Assembly: GCA_025766275.1 (NCBI GenBank)
Contig: JAFKAC010000003.1
Coordinates: forward strand, 1,922,001-1,986,000
Direction of reading: 5' to 3'
From: Lactarius indigo
Lineage: Eukaryota; Basidiomycota; Agaricomycetes; Russulales; Russulaceae
DNA: 64,000 nt
Numbering within the stretch: position 1 is the stretch's first letter; each line of letters starts with the position of its first letter. This document shows positions 58,364 through 64,000 of the stretch, piece by piece. Under the pieces are notes generated by a model that searched no databases, was not told the origin of the DNA, and saw nothing but the letters and a program-made list of their open reading frames with translations. The position numbers and the translations under genes were made by a program.

Positions 58364-59383
58364 GGTCACGGGAACGGTCCGCTCGTGTTCCATGTGGTTT
58401 TGCATGCGGATACTGATGAGTTCCTTGACGAATTCTTCATACAGCCGACCCAGGTGACATGGCAAGCACATACCTCCGAGTCAATCCGAATATTCACGTC
58501 CAGTAAGCTATTATATATGACCGGTCTAGTTCACTTGGTTCGGAAGCAGCGGCGTCGAATGTTCCCAGCGTGTAAACCGAACAGGATGCGGCGGCCACGT
58601 AATGCGCCCGAATCAAACGAAACATATCATCCCAAAGTGGCCTAGTTGGTGGCGGCGCGGTCATGTTGGGCCGACTAACTATTTGGCTCATCAATGCATC
58701 AATACCCATCAAGGTCTGTGCCTGCAAAAAATATGTCCTGTGTCGCTTTTTCATGTGAAGTCCCTTATCAAACGTTAAGTATTTCGGAATCTATCTTAAG
58801 TTTTTTCCTAGAGATTTGTACGTTGTGCTTACACACCAGAACCTCGCCTCACAAATTCTGGAACTGAATGATAAGAGTCACAAGACTTCCTCAAGTCAGT
58901 TATTGACCAAACCTGGTCCACGCCGCTCCCCTGAGGCAATCTAGATTACGGGGGTGAAGCGTTATGCTGATGATGCAACTGCAAAGGGATGGAACAAATT
59001 CATGTCGGCCAAGATGAACTATTCTCAGCACCCCGTTGGAAAGAGGTAATTTACAACACTACGACACCCTTCGTTCGAAAACCGTGGACCTGCCCTCTAC
59101 AGCCAGAAATCGCTCAGACGCCAGCCCTATTAGAACATCCTGAGGGTCATCACCCATCAAAGTCACGAAGTGACCTCGACCTGTATGATGCGTATGAACA
59201 GCAGGCAGCCAGGACTCACTTCGTATCACCCACAAGGTGGGAAATACACGAACAGCATCCTCGACGGCGGTTATTATCCCAAGCACCATTCTGTAGGAAA
59301 TATTCTTGCCGCCGCGGCGTTCTCGCATCACACCCGCATCCGCATGGACGACGATCGATGGGGTCACTCATGGCCGTTTTTAG
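58364..59383. other. Unassigned region between RER2 and the next candidate gene
   Basis: About 1 kb without a gene I can assign. Open frames on both strands at 58990-59380 compose partly protein-like text (plus strand HHSVGNILAAAAFSHHTRIR; minus strand GHFVTLMGDDPQDVLIGLAS), so one of them may be an exon, but neither has a recognisable domain or a clear start. The RER2 promoter must lie in the first few hundred bases. Confidence 0.4.
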
Positions 59384-59880
59384 TTAGTTCTCAGGCTGCA
59401 GTTTGTATTTGGAGGTAACATCGTACCATTCGAGAAAGACGCCTCCAACAATCATAGTGAGGTGTGAATACACGAGGTCGCGTCCTCCTGTCAACGTAAC
59501 ACTAAGACACTTTTCGGCCAGTCGCCGGCGCATGAGCGTATCAATCTCTTCGCTTGATGTCGAGGGAGAAGTATATTGCAGGACGAACTCTTGACCACCA
59601 AGTGTAATTATCGGGACGAGCTCAAGGTATCTTCGAGTTTTGCAGCGCGACCTGATGAAGCCATGGACGTCGCCTCGAGACCCTCTGCGCGTGAATATCG
59701 CCTATCACCATCCATAGAAAATACCACGTCCCGTAGTTTTGGGTGGGCATTGAGTGCTGATGACATTAATTACTCCGAGTCGTTACGTGGCGAACTGGGA
59801 GTTTGCCGAATATTTGGGAGTGTGGCACGCGTTTGCGCGCTTACGTGCTTCGTTTTCTCTCCGCATCGGAGTCATAGTCA
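59384..59880 (-). CDS. Hypothetical protein, C-terminal part well supported, start unclear
   Basis: Not recognised. The most protein-like segment is a minus-strand frame of about 80 residues ending at 59384-59386: CKTRRYLELVPIITLGGQEF, VLQYTSPSTSSEEIDTLMRR, RLAEKCLSVTLTGGRDLVYS, LTMIVGGVFLEWYDVTSKYK. It mixes hydrophobic and charged residues like a folded domain and ends in a hydrophobic segment. Upstream there is an ATG-led stretch MSSALNAHPKLRDVVFSMDG in another frame; joining the two needs either an intron I could not place or a one-base slip near 59615. An alternative first exon, MTMTPMRRENEARKRANACH, starts at 59880, directly facing the SWIM/RING gene. Gene limits are therefore tentative. 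Confidence 0.35.
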
Positions 59881-61301
59881 TGGGCAAGCGCAAGCTTGCG
59901 CCCGACGCAGACGTTATCGACTCAACTGGACCGGAATGGCATGGTACTAATTCAGACCCTGCTGGTGCATCTGGTCCTTCGCTGGGGCAACAGAAGCAAG
60001 CTCGAACATCGCCGTCAAAGGCAAAACGGTTGCGCAAGAATCCTCAAAGCTCGGATGCCTCCCTACCAGAAAAACGCGATGCGACGTTCAAAAAATCGTG
60101 CCCCAAGAATATTCTTGATCGCGTGGCTCGTGTCATGTCACAGAGGTAGGAGAATCGATGACATACTCAAAACTATCTGAACAACTCCCGAGTAGGTTCT
60201 TCATGATTGACAGGAGACGCGAAGGCAATGAGCTTAAAGAAGAATTTAAAGTTCTTGGATCAACGGGAAATGTTCGTTGTCTCAGAAAATGAATTCGTCA
60301 ATCTCTCAATCAGTGTTCATGGTAGGTGTACACTGTGACTATTGGCAAGTTGCCTTCATGCGACTGTGCGTCCGTCGTTCATCCATTTGTGCCAAGGGGG
60401 TCTACTAACCTCCCCAAGGTCCAGATGCCTCTCGTGGCAATCATTGCAAACACATAGTACGTCGTCTCGTAGCGCAACAGGCCAGATTTCTGAGCTGCAA
60501 GGTTTTCATTGCAGTTGTTTATATATTTGAAGGGCGAGTACTTTTCCAGACCAAAGTACTTTCAAATGTACTCATCTATTTTGTGAAAACGTCGAACAGT
60601 CCTCCAGGTTCCTCAGTCGTCCGATTTGTGGTATCAAAAGTGAGATGCGGCTCGCAACGCTTTCTTTCCCCTTATGCTGACCGGTTGGTACAGGGCGCTG
60701 CTCACTGGCGAACTCGAGAGTATATTCACGAATGCTCCACTGGCGCCGGGTGTCCTTGCCCATGACGGTGTGCGCAATGCGTATGCGAGTGCGACTGGTA
60801 AAAATCAGACGGCGACATCATCCTCTACAAAGAGGCGCGTGCCAGGACCTGAAGATGACTGTTCCATTTGTTACGAGAGCATGCATGGCGAGTCGGAGGG
60901 TAGACTAACATTCTGCGAAGAGTGCGGGAATGCACTTCACTCAGAATGTTTTGAGCAGTGTTCGTCCCTTTTTTTTTTTTTTTTTACCCCTTCTTTCTCT
61001 ATGTTAACCGTGGTACTCACTTTCAGGGCGTCGGAGCGCAGCTGAGCTAACTTGTGTGTGGTGTCGCGCCAAATGGAACCAGGGGGACATAAATGAATCA
61101 AGTGCCGGTCCATCCTCTGAGGGATATATCAATCTCGGGGGGTTGCTGGCCTCAGTGGCAAGCGCGACAGAAGCAGTTGTACGCGACTTGCATCTTGCGT
61201 ATAAACCAACAGGGAATGACGCAATATCTATTAGATCATCACAGTCGGAGGTGGTCAAGTCGTTCCTGATCTCGAAGCTTAAAAGGTCGCGGGTTTACTA
61301 A
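59880..61301 (+). CDS. SWIM zinc-finger and RING-like protein
   Basis: Probable E3-type regulatory protein combining a SWIM domain with a RING-like domain, as in ZSWIM2/MEX-like proteins. It starts at 59880 (MGKRKLAPDADVIDSTGPEW) with a basic, probably nuclear-targeted N-terminus (SPSKAKRLRKNPQSS). Exons then give SCPKNILDRVARVMSQR|FFMIDRRREGNELKEE, then FKVLGSTGN|VYTVTIGKLPSCDC|PDASRGNHCKHI, the SWIM motif CxC..CxH split by an intron. After LFIYLK and VLQVPQSSDLWYQK, a linker (ALLTGELESIFTNAPLAPGV) leads to the RING-like domain: CSICYESMHGESEGRL, FCEECGNALHSECFEQ, then ELTCVWCRAKW. The cysteine/histidine order is CC-CC-HC-CC rather than the classic RING order (see findings). A C-terminal helical region (LGGLLASVASATEAVVRDLH) ends SKLKRSRVY at 61301. 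Confidence 0.8.
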
Positions 61302-61501
61302 ATGGGGTTAAAGGCTAAGAGGTAGCTTCCAAAACTGGATAGGTTTTTACGTCTGTCAAAGATTTTCAAATTCGAGACGTAGGGAACCCAACCCTTTCGT
61401 TGGGGATGAATTGTTTTCTGTCCGTTGGGGATACATTTACCCCTCTCCTACATACCCTCAGGATACCTACCTACACGCACTTAAACCCCGCGTCCGGAGT
61501 C

Positions 61502-62184
61502 ATGCAGCGATCTCAGTCCACTCCAAACGTCGGTGTTCGACCCACGGTAGTACAGCTTCATCAAGCACCCCGCCGTACCAAAACGAGCATCGACTTTCTA
61601 GCGGTTGCACCATCGAGTGCGACTTACAAAGAAAGATGCGAAGACCCTTTCGGCCTTGCAGGGTTCTTCCCACCAAGACCAAGATCATATGAACAAGAGC
61701 AGTCGGGCTGGTGGCGGGATGAGAGCCCAGAGCATGATTCGGAAGAACCAAAGGAGATGACAAATGAGGATGGCAACGTACTGGGTTTCCAACGCGCCCT
61801 CTTCAGTACTAGAGAGGAACAACAAGCAGAAACCATTATCGGGGATGAGGACAAGCTTGGAGTCCTTAGCATCTGTGCGCATTTTTTCTCTCTCTGATAA
61901 ATGAACGGCTAGCAAGTAACCCATACCCCCTGAGAGTAGTGACCGGGAAATGGCCGAATTGGGAGGATGAGATCACGGAGGATCATCTCCACTCGCCATA
62001 TACCTGCGATGAGACATGTGACGACGAGGCAGTGCGTCTAGCCTACGAGAGACGGCGTGGCATGGGTCATGGTCAACAATTAGACAACGGCGGTGGTAAA
62101 CAAGTGCCTGAGAGGACGAATAAGTTATTCTACGGGGCAGAGGAAGAGGAAGAAGCCTCGGGCTCTAGTGGTTTGGTTTGGTGA
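61502..62184 (+). CDS. Unknown acidic protein
   Basis: Not recognised. The likely start is 61502 (MQRSQSTPNVGVRPTVVQLH), followed by IDFLAVAPSSATYKERCEDP and FGLAGFFPPRPRSYEQEQSG, where WWRDE and the clustered aromatic/proline residues look like a short binding motif. An intron with donor GTGCGC (from about 61874) and acceptor GAGAG joins LSI to LVTGKWPNWEDEITEDHLHS. The second exon has the segment DETCDDEAVRLAYERRRGMG and an acidic tail (GAEEEEEASGSSGLVW) with stop at 62182-62184. No membrane helix or known domain is visible. The protein is about 200 residues and strongly acidic. It sits between two plus-strand genes with short gaps, as expected of a real gene here. Confidence 0.55.
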
Positions 62185-62367
62185 TGAGGAGATAGGGCGT
62201 TTGTATGTCGTAATCGGGGGACCCCGAGAAATCACACGGGGTCCCGCGGGGAGGAGTTTATAAACGTGGACGTATGCTCTCACGCCGCACACGTGGGACC
62301 CTGCTTTCTCCCACTCTCTAATCGTTCTTCCCACACACTTGACCCCGCCTACAGACCGCGGGAAATC

Positions 62368-64000
62368 ATGAGGACAGTCCATCCTCACCCTCTCGACACT
62401 ATTCACCCTTCTCAGATGTCTACCTCTCCAACCGCAGAGGTTCAAACTCATCATCGTTCCCAACAACAATTGCGTGATTTGTCCCGCGAGCCTTCTCCTA
62501 CCTCAAATATCGCACAACTCGTCGTAAAGGCAATTTCAGGTCCACAAACCGCGTCGTCTTCCCCTCAGAACGCGTCCCAGGCTTCGAACCCCCCTCATTC
62601 TTCCCCCGGCACCCCTCAACCCACTACTAACGCCTCCATTTCCCCTATAAACTCTTCCCAACCTCCCGCACTTCCACCCGTTGATCCAAACCGTCTCCTT
62701 CCAGTGTATCTTAACTGCCTCTAAAGATACTCCCCCAACTCACGGCCAACACGCGCCTTGGACTGTCCCCCCTCCAATGCCCCCTCCTCAGCAACTTCCT
62801 TCCCCTTCTGCGTCTCGAACAGTAAGCCGCCGACTGTACTTGCGCTCATCGCGACGTTCCGCTGATGATCACGTGATTCTACTCGTCAACAGGCCAATGG
62901 CAAACGCAAGCTCGACGATGGGGACGCCGACGATCCTCACCGCAAGATTCGTCGTGTCGTACGCGACCATATATCTCAAGATCCTTCGCGTGCCACGCCT
63001 ATGACTACTGTAGTGTGTATGCACGCCGCGGTCGCCCAAAAATCCTATGGCAGCGAGAAACGTTTTCTTTGTCCACCTCCTGTCGTACATATCGAAGGCC
63101 CTGTCTGGCATATGCGCCAACAGCAGATGTCTATGAGTGTGGTATCCGAGACAGGTGAACGCAGTTACGAGCAGAAAGCTCAACTGGATAACGAGATGTC
63201 CGCAAGCTTCAAGTTCCTACACGTTAATGGCACAGCCAAAGCCAAGAGTTTCTTACTCACTCTGGATATTGCGGAACCCCCACCTCATGTACCATCTTCT
63301 GATGGTGCTGACCCTCCTAATGGTCGTATCTGGGCGTCGTTTGACTCAGCGCCGGTCACTATCATATCAAAACCATCTAAAAAGACCGCAAAGACGCGCA
63401 ACATCTCTTCGTGTATCCTCGCTGGTGGCCCTGTGTCTCTTTTCAATCGCATCAATTCCCAGACTGTACGGACAAAGTACATGACTATAGATCACACACA
63501 ACTTTGTGCGAGCAACGTTTCCTGGTCGGCATTCAACGTTAATGTCGTCCGTCGATCGCAAGAAACACAATCCCTAGGTGAGTGCGACCTACTCCACTTC
63601 CTTTTGCGACGCCTTTCGTTCTATCCGTGTCTATGGGCATGGCATTGGGTTTTGATCATTTGACTTCGTAGTGCCTCAACCAGTTACTTACGGGTCCGAA
63701 ATTATTCTCATGGACACACATTCCGGCATTTCTACTGCGCCATTGATCATCCGCAAGGTTGACAAAGGTAAAATCGCCTCAGATGATGGCGGTCCCGTTA
63801 GCCAGATGCAGAAGATCGCGTTGCAGAGGATTAACCAGGACGGAACACGGCACTATCTTTCTGCAGCAGGCCCTATGCCAGGCACTGCGGGCACAATGTC
63901 ACCTGCTCCTGGTCAAGCAGGTTCACATCCTCTGATCTTCCAATCGCCACGGGTTCGAGAAGATGTGAAAGACGGCGTTCGTACCGTTACAGACGAAGTT
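62368..64000 (+). CDS. CSL-family transcription factor (CBF1/Su(H)/LAG-1 type), partial
   Basis: DNA-binding protein of the CSL family, the same family as the nuclear effector of animal Notch, present in fungi without Notch. It is cut by the window end. The start is at 62368 (MRTVHPHPLDTIHPSQMSTS); an inner ATG at 62416 is also possible. A Ser/Pro-rich leader splices by an 85-base intron (62704-62791) to QLPSPSASRT and by a second intron (62822-62892) to ANGKRKLDDGDADDPHRKI. The Rel-like DNA-binding domain follows: MHAAVAQKSYGSEKRFLCPP, then VVHIEGPVWHMRQQQMSMSV, MSASFKFLHVNGTAKAKSFL, then GRIWASFDSAPVTIISKPSK. The beta-trefoil domain reads CILAGGPVSLFNRINSQTVR, then KYMTIDHTQLCASNVSWSAF, then YGSEIILMDTHSGISTAPLI and VSQMQKIALQRINQDGTRHY. 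The order matches the family exactly. The C-terminal TIG/IPT-like domain lies beyond the edge. Confidence 0.92.

Noticed and set aside
62700..62800. An apparent frame shift in the leader of the CSL gene
   Set aside because: An 85-base intron with GTGTAT and CCTCAG ends joins the exons in phase 0.

Overview
The window reads as nuclear DNA from a filamentous basidiomycete, most likely an Agaricomycete. Genes are packed on both strands, are split by many introns of about 50-75 bases with GT..AG ends, and are often separated by only 100-250 bases. The gene set fits that group: a CSL-family transcription factor, a Git3/cAMP-receptor-like GPCR, a SUR7/PalI protein, a GRAM-PH-GRAM sterol glucosyltransferase, a Byr4/Bfa1-type cytokinesis regulator and fungal LYS1. 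I see no CRISPR array, no intact transposon, no rRNA gene and no convincing tRNA. All calls come from reading motifs by eye. Exon joins are given only where reading frame and splice signals agree.

Layout. 1-1916: no gene found. 1917-4454 (-): a two-finger C2H2 regulator and a SUR7/PalI membrane protein. 4668-10013 (+): ATG26-type sterol 3-beta-glucosyltransferase. 10157-13412: a 2-oxoglutarate oxygenase (-) head to head with an INO80 subunit Ies1 (+). 14009-16730 (-): a Ser/Pro-rich unknown and saccharopine dehydrogenase. 16859-26904 (+): NRDE2, Byr4-like protein, urease accessory UreD and an aldehyde dehydrogenase. 27952-32622 (-): m-AAA protease and WRAP73/WDR8. 32881-38092 (+): an MFS drug-type transporter and a bacterial-type gamma-glutamyltransferase. 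38180-39864 (-): PP2C phosphatase. 40225-43049 (+): GPCR and VPS20. 43156-45186 (-): PPIL2 cyclophilin with U-box. 45348-47599 (+): a frame-broken PPR protein. 47626-47931 (-): Mim2-like protein. 48054-50654 (+): sugar transporter. 51007-52369 (-): FAD oxidoreductase. 54113-56895 (+): TMEM198-like protein. 57274-58363 (-): dehydrodolichyl diphosphate synthase. 59880-61301 (+): SWIM/RING protein. 61502-62184 (+): unknown. 62368 to the edge (+): CSL transcription factor, cut by the window end.

The genes do not form one pathway; this is ordinary housekeeping and regulatory chromatin. Mitochondrial functions recur (m-AAA protease, PPR protein, Mim2-like protein, possibly the PP2C). Several divergent pairs share promoters of 97-260 bases. 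The most notable anomalies are a cluster of single-base frame breaks in two adjacent genes near 46.4-47.8 kb, a very GC-rich second exon in UreD, a SWIM protein with an unusual RING-like cysteine pattern, and two short unrecognised gene candidates near 53.3-53.7 and 59.4-59.9 kb. I did not find a clearly new biological system.
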